This document shows positions 45,562 to 57,365 of a stretch of 64,000 nucleotides of DNA, one piece after another (the first letter of the stretch is position 1; each line of letters begins with the position of its first letter). Made by a program: the position numbers and the translations under genes. Below the pieces are notes generated by a model that did no database searches, was not told the DNA's origin, and saw only the letters and a program-made list of their open reading frames with translations. The stretch comes from Chalciporus piperatus (taxonomy: Eukaryota; Basidiomycota; Agaricomycetes; Boletales; Boletaceae): positions 57,265 to 121,264 of the forward strand of contig JBBPTG010000079.1 in assembly GCA_038093975.1 (NCBI GenBank). Reading direction: 5' to 3'.

Positions 45562-47809
45562 TCACGATCTCGTGTTGGGCCGCATCAGGAGGTCGCGAAG
45601 GTGTTTGGCTTCGTCGTAGTAGTCCAACGGGCTTATCTTCGTGATGTCATACTTTAGGCTCTTTTGATCCTATCCAAAGGTATATGTCACGCCCAAACTC
45701 AGAGACGCAATCAGCTCACATTGTACGTGTCTTGTTTGGCGAGGCACCTGAAGTTGTACGTCTTTCTAGACGCCCGCGCAACGAAAACCTTGTATTCATG
45801 TTCGTTCCGTTCCTTGATAAGAAAAGACGTTGTCAACCGTCGTTCACCTGATCGAGGTTCGCCTACTTTGAGCTCCTCAAGCTCGTCCGCAGTCTTGCCT
45901 AATACAGCCACACCCACTTGATCAAACCCAGTGAACCATGCCTGACTTGACCAGTCGCCAAGTGCCATGGTGATTCTATATCTGATTTGACGAGTCAGGA
46001 TATAGCCGTGGACGTGGAACGTGCAAGTAGAACGTAGAACGTACCGGTGTTCAGGCCGAGGGAAGGTCTTCCGGCACTTTTCACACCGCCATTCATCAGA
46101 ACCCATCATCTGAGTGACCTTTTTGCTGCAACCTTGCATGGGACACGCAGGATATACGAGCTTGTCGTCGAGGATCCGCATCACAGTGGCACAGGTGGAG
46201 AATTCGACCTTTTCAGACGAGCCAAGGTCAGATTCTACGATATCGCTGATGTGACGCATATCGTTTCGGTTGACCATTCCGAACGACAAGCCGCCGGATG
46301 ACAGCGAAGAAGTTGAATGCGATTGGAAGGATTTCTGGTTACCGACGTTGTCGTACCAACCACGGAGGAAATGAGCATCCGGAATGTCTGGAGACATAGA
46401 TATATAGCTAGTGTTGACCGTTGTAAGGGAGCGTCCTTTCCGAAGCAGCTGAGGGTGCATTACAGATGAATGATGTATTGCAGACGTACCTCCAAAATCG
46501 CTGACTTTCACGCCTTTGAAAGCAACAACAGGGACATCGTCGCCGATGAACGTCTCCGCCTCTTTCCTCCAAATTGTCAATCTGGCAGAATAAAGGGAGT
46601 CGTCAATGAGTGTAAGGTCGCGTCTTTTGACCTGGATGCTCACCGAGTTAGCATTTGTATAAAGCTAGAAACAGAAACTTACCGTTACGTTGGATCCCCT
46701 AGAAACCGTCTCTCCGAGGGGCCCTACTTCTGTAACGATACCAATGACATCTATGTTCGTTCAGTGACTTGAATCAGCTCTTTTCAGTGCGTCACATACC
46801 GCATGTTGAATCCTTCTCGAGATTGGGAAGCGAAGAAAGCGGGACGAAGTTATATTTGATCATCGGCAGATCTGCTGCATCCAAACACTAAGGCGGTAAT
46901 TGGTCAACGTGAATCGCATTATCGATCGTTCAACCGACCTCCTCCACTTCAGTATATATCTCAAAATGTACTTCGTAGGAGTTGGGCCCTTTGGAGTACT
47001 TCTCATTCGTAGGTGTCACCCGTACCTTTGACACGTAGTAAACTTTGCCTTCCTCGAATTTGTCGTAGAGTTTGTCCACGACAGCGGTGAACCCTGTTGC
47101 AGAAATCTCGCCCGTTTCGTCCATAAAGGTCACGGAGAACCGCTTTCCTTCTCCACGCGCATTCGACCAGGATCGTATGTCGGATTTATAAGTCACCCTG
47201 GCTTTGATTGTGAAGTTTTCTTTATAGTGGTTGAGCCCTTGAATAGGTACAGTTTCTCTCCCAGGCTTTTGGATGGGCACAGGTTGGGTCATTGCTGGAC
47301 CTGGTTTCACCCCGATAGAACTGGAAGCCTCAGGAGCAATTTCCATTGATACATCCCTGGATTCGGACGTTGGGGCGATAGATGTCTCATGGGTTGGAGC
47401 GGGGCGTGGGCTGCCTATTTTCGATCGCTCTCTTGAAACAACGTGGAGATCGTGTATCATGATGAGCCTATCGATCTGTTAGAGCGACGAGAACCGGAAC
47501 GCTGGAGGGTCAAAGACGAGACCTTGTTCCATTCACGATGTGACACTGGAGCTTGGTGATGCTCACGATCGCGTACTGGGGAATTCCCCCGCGAGAGAGA
47601 GACTCGGTAAAGTGTGCCGTGAGCATTGCCTGTATGAAGTGGATCCCATCTGAGAGGATGATGCGGTACTTATCGGCCCTGTGCGCAACAAGCCTGATGG
47701 AAAGCACTTGGAGCGTAGACTGCGAGCCATCGGCGAGCTTATTGATCTCGTCAGGAGACGCCTCATAGAGCCATCCACAAACCCCTGTTGAGAGTTGCCA
47801 CTGAGACAT
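45562..47809 (-). CDS. RFA1: Replication protein A large subunit (RPA70)
   Basis: A multi-exon gene coding for the single-stranded-DNA-binding RPA large subunit, needed for replication, repair and recombination in the nucleus. The N-terminal OB fold is in exon 1 (MSQWQLSTGVCGWLYEASPD to LTAHFTESLSRGGIPQYAIV). A Pro/Ser/Glu-rich linker follows, then DBD-A (NHYKENFTIKARVTYKSDIR, WSNARGEGKRFSVTFMDETG), DBD-B (DLPMIKYNFVPLSSL, DVIGIVTEVGPL, SARLTIWRKEAETF) and DBD-C with its zinc ribbon (YPACPMQGCSKKV, WRCEKCRKTF), followed by ITMALGDWSSQAWFTGFDQV. The last short exon, after 45711, ends YYDEAKHLRDLLMRPNTRS. Zinc ligands fit C-x4-C and C-x2-C. The start at 47809 matches the family. About 1.1 kb separates it from the divergent F-box gene. 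Confidence 0.93.
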
Positions 47810-48975
47810 GGTGGTAGTTACGCATGGGATACTTAGTACATTGTTTGTGTCGAGTTATTTACCATGCAACCATTGAACCAAGTCTACACAACTCGTTTCT
47901 TTTCTTGATTCAGTACCCTCCGCACTTCATATCCAGCATTTCCAACCATTAACACTGATATCTCGCCTTCCGTAGGTTCTGATACAACACCAATCCACCT
48001 GGCTTTGAATTGCCTCACTCCCCGGACCCACATCGGCACAACCCCCGAAGTTGAAAACAGCACCGATCAGGTCTGTCTCGACGGTTTCTCTCGCGCCAGT
48101 GAACTAGTTCGCAAATGCTCTTCTCCTGCACCTCTCCTGCAATCACTTGCCTATGGTTGGAACACTGCATTCGCAGGTCCCACCATTTAGCGGCGATACT
48201 GCAGCTCTCCTCGACCGTGCTGTTTTCAGTTCCCGCAGCGAGCACTCGGAGAATCCTCATTTGCCTCGTCTACCTGCTTTCCTGTCTAGACATTCCTTCG
48301 CATACCGAAGTCCGGCTACGGACTAGGCACAACGTTGTACACCACTTCATCCGTTCCTTGCAGAAAGATTCCACGCGTCTCCCAATGACAGTGAGTTACC
48401 CTTTCCTATCCGCACCTCGGTCATGAAGCATGGTTCAACAGACACCCAAGTTGACCTCGCCTTCAGCGCCGTCGAAGACGATTTTGATCGCGACGAACTG
48501 GAGGTTGTAAGAACCATCTGCCGCACCGTTTGACGTTCTGGGAAGACACCCCCGGAATTATACTTCATGAACTGAGCGGCGTACCAGTTAGCTTGTGGTG
48601 CCTATTTTCGTTTACCCCTCATCACCGCCTCATAAACCAGGATGAAAACGCAGCTCTCGGTGATGGTTCAAGCCTTATGTATTGAGGCTTCGTAATGTGA
48701 GCTGTCTCCGTACGGAAGAGAAAGGTGAGACATATCAAACCCTCACCCTTGAACAGTGTTTCAATGTGTTTAAGCATGATGTCGAGAACTTGAAAGGACG
48801 TTTGTTGGGATGAGGTAGAAGATCTGCCACGGTGAAGGATGACGTGGCTGTATCAACGCGTGCTCCACCTCCTATATCTATATTGCACAGCCCCTGACAC
48901 AATCACATTTATTCACTTGAACACGGTGTCGAACATCTAAGAGATCGACATCCAACTCGACACGGAATAACAGCA
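47810..48975. other. Intergenic between RPA1 and the F-box gene
   Basis: Only short frames. A 36-codon plus frame at 48424 (MKHGSTDTQVDLAFSAVEDD) is vaguely like the N-terminus of fungal dioxygenases, but I do not call it. Confidence 0.35.
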
Positions 48976-50318
48976 ATGGAGCCTGATCATGCCTCCGACT
49001 TGCAGGTATGCATCCAACACAATCCCATGCATAACCCATCAACACGCAGTATCGAGATCCTTCCTCCCGAGCTGCTTTCCCTTGTATTTGAATTAGGAGG
49101 TGCTAGGAAGGATGATGACGGGCCCCAATACTGGGAGGGCGACGGATTCCATCATATCGGAAAGAAAACACCCACAGCTCCCTTTGGCAGTGACTGTCCA
49201 CTCTCATTTCGAACCACCGTCTCTTTGGTTTGTCACTACTGGTGCCTTGTGGCTCTCTCCACCAGTCTCTCTGGACCACACTCGGTTCCGCCTCGTTGGA
49301 CAGACTTCAAAAAATGTCGGAGCGAAGTGGTGACCTCCTTCTAGATGTTCGTATTGAAGATTACATCGAACTTGAGTTGCCATGGGTCGATGATTTTGGA
49401 TATCCTCACCCTGCACTAGAGCAGGAATTTGTCACGCCCTTCCGTAGCTTGGCACCCCGTTTTAGGAGCATGCGCCTTGACTATATTCGCATCGACTGGT
49501 CACATCCTTGGATCCTATCCTTATCCAATCTCACGACTCTGGAGCTCATTGACTCTGATGCAGGTGATGATGCTCGGCCATCTTGGAATCAGCTCGTCGC
49601 CCTGTTGCGTTCTGCTCCAGGTCTCGAGAAAATCGTGCTACGTGACGTCGGACCGTTCAGGTGGGACATCCCTGGTAATTCAAGTTGGGATAACCAGTCA
49701 ATCACTGGTTATGACACGCGCCTCATTTCGCTTCCTTACCTCACGGATCTCGTTCTCATACTAGAGGACTGCGTGGAAGGTTTGCTTCGCGTGCTCTACA
49801 TGCCTGCTCTAAAGAGGCTACTCTTCAATGTCAATGACCCCGCATCCATCGAGCTCCTCGCTCGTCCGGTTTCTCTCCCTGGTACAACTGCAGCCATCAA
49901 AGGGCAGTATAGTCCGCTCAACCGAATCGAACATCTTCATATCGTGTCTGACTACATGACCAAGATCACTCCACCCATCCAAATGCTCTATGATGGGCTC
50001 CATAATCTCAAACTGCTGCAGATCGTCCTCGGTAGCTCGTCCCACTCATCCCTGTTCCTCAAGCTTCTTCGTCCTGACACTCCATCCGGACAAGCCGATA
50101 ATGATGCTACGGTTAGATTGCCACGACTTGAAACTCTCATCGTTTGCGGAATCCGAAAAGACGCCGTCGAATCCATGTCCCTCATTCGCGAAGTCGTCAG
50201 GGAAAGAAAGGAGGCGGGATTTCCCATAAAATCATTGTATGTAAAGGGATTGGATCTCGAGGGGGCCAAGTGGCTCCTGAGGGAGCATGTGGAGACGCCG
50301 TTGTCATTTTTTCGCTGA
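48976..50318 (+). pseudogene. F-box/LRR-like gene with a frameshift
   Basis: A start ATG opens MEPDHASDLQVCIQHNP, an F-box IEILPPELLSLVFELGGARK and FRTTVSLVCHYWCLVALST. At 49261-49265 the frame changes: SLWTTLGSASLDRLQKMSER continues one frame over, with a 362-codon frame to 50318 that includes HPWILSLSNLTTLELIDSDA, RSAPGLEKIVLRDVG and RLPRLETLIVCGIRKD. The intact paralogue reads VSTPSLWTSL here, so one base appears lost in the ACC-CAG region. No intron of plausible size bridges it. It is either a recent pseudogene, a sequencing error, or two proteins. The rest of the frame is well preserved, so decay, if real, is recent. Confidence 0.75.
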
Positions 50319-51112
50319 TCGTCCAGTTGTTCTCATCAGTCACTCTCCCGGACTGTTCTTAGTAACACACTTTTACCCAACATGAAGGAACTGTATTACC
50401 ACATTCCGGTCCATTGACTGGTGGCTTATTGTTATTAGTTTGATTAACGTGACCGTCAGAGATCTATTTAATGACTACAAGAGTTGTCGATACCTGAGCG
50501 ATTGTACTATACTTCAAATGAATGCAGCAACTGTGCCACTAAAGAGGATGAGGCGATCGCGAACGAGAACAGTTGCGATCATTTTGGATTGCTATAACTT
50601 TAAGCCCTCAGGCTCATCCACCATGCAGGATGACAACTAGTCTGGTGATGACAACGGGACGGTGGATATGTGTTGAATTCTTTGATCATGCATGGACCTG
50701 CCGGCTTTCCGTGTCGAGCTTCAGGAGGGAACGACCGAATTCATGGTTACGAACTCAAAAAGGTTTCCATATGGCCCACCGAGCGGGACCGATGTAACTA
50801 GATGTACAAGATGTTTACAAGAGACTTTGGTGAACAACTTCCAAAAGCGATCCAACGGCGATCACGCCTTTCCTACAACCCGACCGGTCGTAAGAGCAAC
50901 CCCGCTATAGTGAATCCCGCTGTGCATTCTGTCGTGTTCACCCTGATGATGCTTATAATGCCCTCCCGAGGATGGGTGGCAAGAGGCAACACAGTATCCA
51001 ACGCACTTCATCTGGCAGCGGCATGCGTTAACAGCGCCGGAACAGAAGAACCAGGAGGTGGGGATCGAGTTGGGAACCTTCCATAAGATATCAGCAGGGT
51101 ACAATCGCTAGA
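50319..51112. other. Intergenic, no recognisable gene
   Basis: Short frames only. Confidence 0.35.
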
Positions 51113-51802
51113 TTAAGAAATATAAAGGCATACTGGTTTGTCGACCTCAACGAAAATGTTAGCACGATCAACAGTGAACTCGACGTAGTGTACACCGGGA
51201 AGCTTTGGGTACGCCCGGAGTCCCAGGACTTTCTCCAGTTTGAGGGAGAAGAGAAGCGCACCAAGCTCTTCCACGAAGTCCTTGCTCGCGGCGACGGCGA
51301 GGTTGTTAGCCCCGTTGACGGTAAGGTCGGTGAAAAATGTGTATTCAAAGGGAACGATCTGATTGGGTGCCGTAAAGATGAAAGCTTGCGGGGTGACTTT
51401 GCCAATGGATTCATCTTCACAGGAGGCGGTATCCCACGGAGTAGAAGTACTGCCAACTGCTACGACCTTCTCGGATGCAGCCATGTCAAAGTGACGGTGG
51501 AGCAGCGTGATACCGAATCTGAAAGACCCTCTCTCAATCACGAGCATTGATCATGAGAGTAAATCAACATACTTCTCGCACATGTTGTGCTTGATGAACA
51601 TGTCGCGGACGACGGTCTTGAGAGCATCCTCACCATTGACCGACTTCACGTAGTCATACGCACGATCGGGAGCTGGTATCGTCACGTTAGCTACCTGCAA
51701 TGCGTCCACAAAGGAGGCGACTGAACTTGTGAGAGCATTGAAGATATCTGGGTTATAAGCAGCAAGGGTGCTGGCTGCGCTGGCGGTGTTGGAGTCAGAC
51801 AT
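51113..51802 (-). CDS. Small protein of unknown function
   Basis: Two exons joined by a 50-60 nt intron (GTATGT donor, TTTCAG acceptor), giving a protein of about 210 residues. It begins MSDSNTASAASTLAAYNPDI, has TVVRDMFIKHNMCEKFGITL across the splice, then LLHRHFDMAASEKVVAVGST, STPWDTASCEDESIG, VPFEYTFFTDLTVNGA, AASKDFVEELGALLFSLKLE and YVEFTVDRANIFVEVDKPVC. There is no signal peptide or membrane segment. The frame and splice phases are clean, so I think it is real. I do not recognise the family; the HRHFDM phrase is the best handle. It could be a basidiomycete-specific orphan. No functional inference is offered. Confidence 0.7.
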
Positions 51803-53012
51803 GAGGAAAGCGATAGAACTGATGAACTGGGGTGGCTGGATAGTGCGACGAAGTTGGAGACCTTTTATAACATGGAGGCAGATCTAGGCAGATCCATTAC
51901 GATGGAACACACCAATTTTGGTCAACAATGCACTGGCCGTCTATGGCAAATCTGTTGAATGGCAGTCATATGGCACTCCCGTGTGAAGTTGTGCACCCTG
52001 CAGGTACAGTATGGATCGAAGGTCACGTACCCAATCACACTACCAGGCCTGAGTGGGGGAACCGAAGCCGGTCCGATTTGTGTACGAACAAGAAAAGAGT
52101 TCTGGGTGCTTCGTCCCTTGATTTGTCCATCAGATTGTGCCTGGAGGTTTCATACCACCGATGAACTGATTAATCTCCAATATTTAGGGTGCTCGTTGAA
52201 TGATGCAGGTGAATTGACGTACTACTCCCTGACCATAACCGAACTTTGCGTTATTGGAGTATCTGCAAGCCGAACTGCTAGGACAGTCCGTGGAGCTTAG
52301 CGCATGGATAAGGGATGATGGATTGATCACCTGCCTTTGACGTCTCTAACTTACGCCCAGTGTGAATCATGAATCATGCTGGGACGTGCCGTCAGGGTGT
52401 GGATTGGTCCTCGATTTGAAACAGTCTTACTTGGTCCGACAGAGCTCTACTCGCATCAGCCCGCATCTCGGTATCATATCCGCACCTTCCCCGACAGAAT
52501 TCATCCCTGGCTTCATGATTGGTTTGGACCATCCCTGACATGGTTATAACGAACCAGGATTAGATGCAAATCACCGCGCTTTTCAAGGCACATTGTCGAA
52601 AGGAAGCATGGATATTGGAACTTTGCGCCGTGTCGATGGATGATAGATTATAGATTATAGATTGATTACCTGCCTCCGAAGGTCTCTAACTTGTGCCCAC
52701 TTGAAAGCGACGATAAGCCGCGAAAAGTCATCGGCGGTGAGGATACGAGTCTCCCTTTGTTCCCCCACGGCATGTTCTAATAAGTCCGGTGATATCAGCA
52801 TTCGTTCAGCCATTTGTGACTTGCTGGCCACTCACTCTAGGTTAAACCTTTAGGGAGATTTAGTAGAGAGCAAACCTAACTAAGATATGCGTCTCCCAAG
52901 CTTGCGGATAGAGCTCCAGGGTATGTTGCCCGGACTGATTGGTGCACTGATGGAGATGAATGGCTGAGGAATGACACACATCCGGTCAACTCTTGAGGCG
53001 GTGGGACCCTCG
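51803..53012. other. Intergenic, relic-rich
   Basis: No gene. Two stretches are diverged copies of each other: about 52309-52360 and 52633-52700, sharing GGATGAT, GATT, ACCTGCCT, TCTCTAACTT and GCCCA. Confidence 0.35.
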
Positions 53013-53290
53013 TATCCATCTGATCGCTATCAAGGCCATCCACGTCAACTACGATCGATGTCCATGTGACGAGGAATTACCTGAGGAAGAGCTCTATCTG
53101 GGGGTTCACCAGCCACGAGCTCGAGGGGATCGGCATCAACGGGACCAAGGGTGCATAGTGCAGACGTTGGTGGGTGTGAAGTCGTCGTTCATGGCTTGTG
53201 GGATTCAGTCAACGCTAGAACGCTTTTATAGGCTTGCATGCATGTTCATTGCTTTCGAAGCTGCGCAGCCCGGGATCCATCCGAACGTAA
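53013..53290 (+). pseudogene. Dioxygenase relic (C-terminal fragment)
   Basis: The frame reads HLIAIKAIHVNYDRCPCDEE and later LVGVKSSFMACGIQSTLERF, YRLACMFIAFEAAQPGIHPN. The intact copies read SVGVNTPFMAYGNQAELVYF and YGTACMLVAIDKAEVRIPSA. The upstream two-thirds of the gene are absent. Confidence 0.6.
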
Positions 53291-53622
53291 ATGCATACCG
53301 AAAACAACGGCAATACTAGAGTTGCGTCGACATTCCTGCTGATTTCATATCCCGAGAGGACGGTTCGGGGAGAAGAACTAGCGATCTCAATGCAGGAAAA
53401 GGTCGAAGGACTCACGATCCCTGTTTATCTCTCCTCTCCGCCCACACCCGAATTATCCTCAAAAGTAGAGGAACCATGAAGCGTACTCATGCTCTCCCGC
53501 ATGTCATCCAGGTCTGGATAGCATTCGACAGAACATAAGCAAGGATCACAATAGCACTCGAACTAGAAATACCTGGCCACCGAAGTCTATACAAGAAGAA
53601 AAAAGGAAACGAGAAAGAACAG
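53291..53622. other. Spacer before the Ssr4-like gene 3' end
   Basis: No recognisable gene. Confidence 0.35.
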
Positions 53623-55195
53623 CTACGAAGATACCTCCATCGGTGTATGACCACTGGCAACTATCACGTCGTCTGCTGCCGATCGTCGCGCTTTCTGTGC
53701 TTCAGCTTCAGCTTGGAGTGCGGCGACTTCCTCTTGTAGTTTTGCCTATTAAGCGATTAGTCAATGCTGTGGGGTTTGATCGAGTGGACATACCACTTTT
53801 GAGTCGAGGTCCGCTTTGTCAAAGAGAGAGTAGGGTGCTACACGGGGTGGCGGGCTTGCTATGTTACCTTGACAAGAGGTGAGCGGAAGGAGGTGTGAGA
53901 TTTGACGCAAAGTATGTACCGAAGGCAGCTTTCTTGAAGACCTCTTCCATGAGTTCGTGGTTCCGTTTATACCTCGTCATCGCGAGCGTCCGTGCCGAGA
54001 TCATCTCGAACTCATCTGGGGCACCAAAGCGTTTAGACGATCTACGTGGGAAATCATATCCAAAACGAAAGGTCTCGCACCTCCAGAATCATCGTCATCC
54101 AACCGAGGTGGTCCAGGCCGTTGCTGCAACGTGCATATGCCCTAAGTCTGCTTTGACCCGGCTGTAAACCAATCACGGACACTCACCGCTCCCATACTAC
54201 CACTCCTCTCTCTCGCACGCTCCCGTTCCCTGCGTCTCTCCAACGCCTCCATGTTACTATTCTGCTGCGCTAGCATTGCCTGTGGATTCATCGCCATCGC
54301 TTGTGGACTCATGCCCATCGCTTGTGGGCTCATACCCATCGCTTGTGGACCCATCCCCTGTTGAGGCATCCCCATCCCTGGTTGACCCATTCCCATTCCT
54401 TGAGGAGTCATAACCATCGGTCCAGGTGGTGGTGGCGGTGGAGGTCCAGCACCGGGTGGATAGGCTTTTTGACCGGCTTTGTCGCCCAAGACATAAACGG
54501 GTGGTTCGGTGATTTGACGTAGAGGGTATTGTCTTACGGGCGAATTAAGCAACGAAGGGACGATCTCTACGAATGCATCGAGAACGAGAATCGTGTGCGT
54601 GCGTCAGTGTCAGGTGTCTGAGATAGCACAGGAAGGAATGGATGAATGAATCGAGACTCACGGATGGGAGGTCCACGGGTGTAGTGTATGAGCGTGATTT
54701 GGGGGTAACCACCTTTGGTGAGTCGGTACCGACGTCGGAGACGCCAAGCGCTCGTTTCTTGAGAGTTGGGGATGAATCCATATTTGACTTCCATGACTTC
54801 TACTTCCTGCATAGTCGATTGGGATTAGCGGATATGCCTTGGCGGAAAAGATAGGGCGCATACACGGTTGTTAGGTGCTTGAACCGCGAACCGCGTCTCC
54901 TGGTCTTGGTACCGAATACCGTCGTTTGGGAACTGCGCGGGGTTGGGGAGGAAGATGAGGATTACCGAGCCCTCTATCACAAAAAACGCGTTCAGCTCGA
55001 TATCTGCCCTCTCTCGCGTGTTGGCGTACCAACGGGCTTGTCAATATATGACCACGCATATGGCACGGTAAGCGACAGTTGTGTTGCGCGAGAAAGCATG
55101 TTGGCCGCAGCCTCGACGGTGACGTTTGCATGGAGTCCGATATTTTCTGGAAAGCGAAGACATGGAGGATCAGGTTGTGGCTGTTGGAAAGCCAT
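53623..55195 (-). CDS. SSR4: SWI/SNF and RSC complex subunit Ssr4-like
   Basis: Seven or so exons. Exon 1 starts MAFQQPQPDPPCLRFPENIG and runs through VTVEAAANMLSRATQ to SLTVPYAWSYIDKP. The next exon has EGSVILIFLPNPAQFPNDGI and RYQDQETRFAVQAPNNR, then EVEVMEVKYGFIPNS, AWRLRRRYRLTKGGYPQ and ITLIHYTRGPPI. The N-terminal part has the Ssr4 domain pattern known from S. pombe. A glycine/methionine/glutamine/proline low-complexity middle follows. A 3' part restores DDDDSGDEFEMISARTLAMT and RYKRNHELMEEVFKKAAFG, as in S. pombe Ssr4, once an intron of about 75 nt is removed. The C-terminus is a coiled-coil-like helix with AKLQEEVAALQAEAEAQKAR. The family is a nuclear chromatin-remodelling subunit. The start at 55195 is my choice; an upstream frame extends 21 codons. 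Confidence 0.85.
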
Positions 55196-55379
55196 GGCAG
55201 CTATGAAGTGGTCTGTTGTCTGCTTTTGGTTAGCCGAGCAGGAGGTTGTTTGGATCACAAGCTGTTGCCAAACAAACGCTTACATAATCAGATCAACTAA
55301 CGAAGACAAACAAAATGTCCCTTCGCTGAAAACATAGACTACAGTCATACGTGACGACGAAAACGACTAGAGGATTCGT

Positions 55380-57090
55380 TTACTCCCCATCGAACACATC
55401 AAAGGGAAGCTTCCAGCCCTTGCTCGGGTTCACGACCCGCGAGGGCGGGTGTGCGGTCGCAGCCTGTTCGAGTTTCTCAAAGTCCTCCTTGGGAATTTCG
55501 AAAACTAGATAAAAGTTAATATATCGTGCGTAGTTTTCCGGATGTAGTACGACGTACCTTCGAAGTTCTCGACAATGCGAGAGGGTGTAACACTCTTAGG
55601 GAGGACAACAGCCTGCGAACGGAGTCAAATTCAATCATGCTCTGTCACGCGATATTACTTACGCCACGCTGAACGTGCCAGGAGATGATCACCTGTGCAG
55701 GAGTGATACCAAGCTTGCACGCAATGTTCTTGACCTGGATGTATGCGTCGTATTAAGCGTGGGTAGACCCAAAAAGCAAGCTATCTCCTACCTCAGGGAC
55801 TGAAAGGCTCTCTCTGACTTGCTTGTTGCTGCCGAGGGGTGAGTATGCCTCGAGGAGGAGACCATGTTCTTTTGACCACTATGGAAGGCAAAATAAATAT
55901 GAAATATCAACGCATATACGCAATCAAAACTTACCTGGAGGAGCTCGGGCTGAGGGTTAAAGAAGTTAAGCTCGACCTGGTTGACAGCGGGCTTGTGCTT
56001 GAGGGGGTTTGCTGTCAAGTTTTGGATCCTGGGGCAGATGATGGGTGATTACGTCAAATTAACAGTTGATTGAGCCAACCTTCGGATGTTGAAGCTGAAT
56101 GAAGAACCGTTAAGACAGTCTAGGATATGGAGAGAGACGTGACTCTTACTTGCTGATACCGATGTTTCTGATCTTGCCCTTGTCAACCAACTCTTCGAGT
56201 TTCTGCCAGGTAGGGTAGGGATCCGCAGTGAGGGCTTCATTCAAAACGTTGTTTCCTTCCTTCTTGAATGCAACAGGCCTGGAAGTTCCGGTGTTATCGC
56301 GACGCATATAGACAGCAAAACAAACGAATACCAATGGATGAGGTATAAGTCAAGGTGATCGGTACCAAGCATGGACAGCGATTCGTCCAGGGCAGGTTCG
56401 ATGTCCTCTGGCGCATGGAAGGTGTTCCAGAGCTAAGAATCGGAATCAGCACACCGAACCAATCAATACGAATGAAAACTCTGCCTTGGACGTTAGCCAG
56501 ATCTCGTCACGCGGAATAGCACTGTCTTTGAGAGCCTTCCCGACTTCAGCCTCGTTCTGCGCAAGTTGTTATGGAACCAATCACCCGAGCTTTTGATAGA
56601 TCATTGCCACGTACCCTGTAAATCCATGCACCGTCGATGTGTCGGTAGCCCGCTTCCAAGGCAGTCTGTGATCCTTCAGTATATGCGCGACGAAAAGGCT
56701 ACCAATGAACCTGCCTTGATAGCATTTCCGACCTCGCCTTTCCCGGCCTGCCACACACCTGTTGATCATCCGGGTGAGCCCGCCGAGTGATCAGGGATCC
56801 TTATCTCGCTCCTCACCGAGTGCTACAGACGGAATTTTGTCGCCGGAAGGCAGCGTGTAGTGCGAAGGTAGCCTCGTCAACGTGCTCTTGTTCCTCTGAG
56901 GCCCATAGCACGTCATCCAGAAGCCCCTGGAGCGTGCGAGCCGAGCGGCGATAAACGAAGCATACATGAGTGCGACGATAGAGAGGATGTAGATAACGAG
57001 TCTCTTCTTTCTAGATGCTTTTGGTTTGTAAAGTTTCTGTTCACCGTCGTCGTCGGTTGGGAGCGGTTCGTAGCGTGGTGGGAAGGCCAT
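55380..57090 (-). CDS. Aldo-keto reductase with N-terminal membrane anchor
   Basis: A many-exon gene. Exon 1 starts [20 protein letters not shown], has the basic stretch [20 protein letters not shown] (a probable single membrane helix with [11 protein letters not shown]), then the reductase begins [16 protein letters not shown]. Later exons give [20 protein letters not shown] (catalytic D and Y), EIWLTSKLWN (catalytic K), LYLIHWPVAF (active-site H), [45 protein letters not shown] and, at the 3' end, [20 protein letters not shown] with [13 protein letters not shown] before the C-terminal DVFDGE. The family reduces carbonyls with NADPH. The nearest fungal family is GCY1/YPR1-like. Unlike the soluble yeast enzymes, an N-terminal extension with a membrane segment is present in the same frame, which suggests a membrane-tethered form. 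The alternative is that a different upstream gene is fused here by my model. Confidence 0.85.
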
Positions 57091-57365
57091 CGCTGAGAGA
57101 GACTTCGACGGTCAACGGAAACCCCTTCCCTTACAACCCCACGTGACCTTGCGTACATTATTTCCCAACAAGGCTGATTAGATGAAGTCTCTCCAAGGGT
57201 TGGTTGAGCCAACGTCTGCGAAGTGAGGACGGGAAGAGATGCATGATTTGACAAGCGCACACAAGGCTCAAGAAGATATCGATTAGTAACGATGTTCAGG
57301 TAATGGATACCGAACGCCGATTATGGCAGTACATGGTCGGGATGGTACAAACTTGTAAGTACAAA

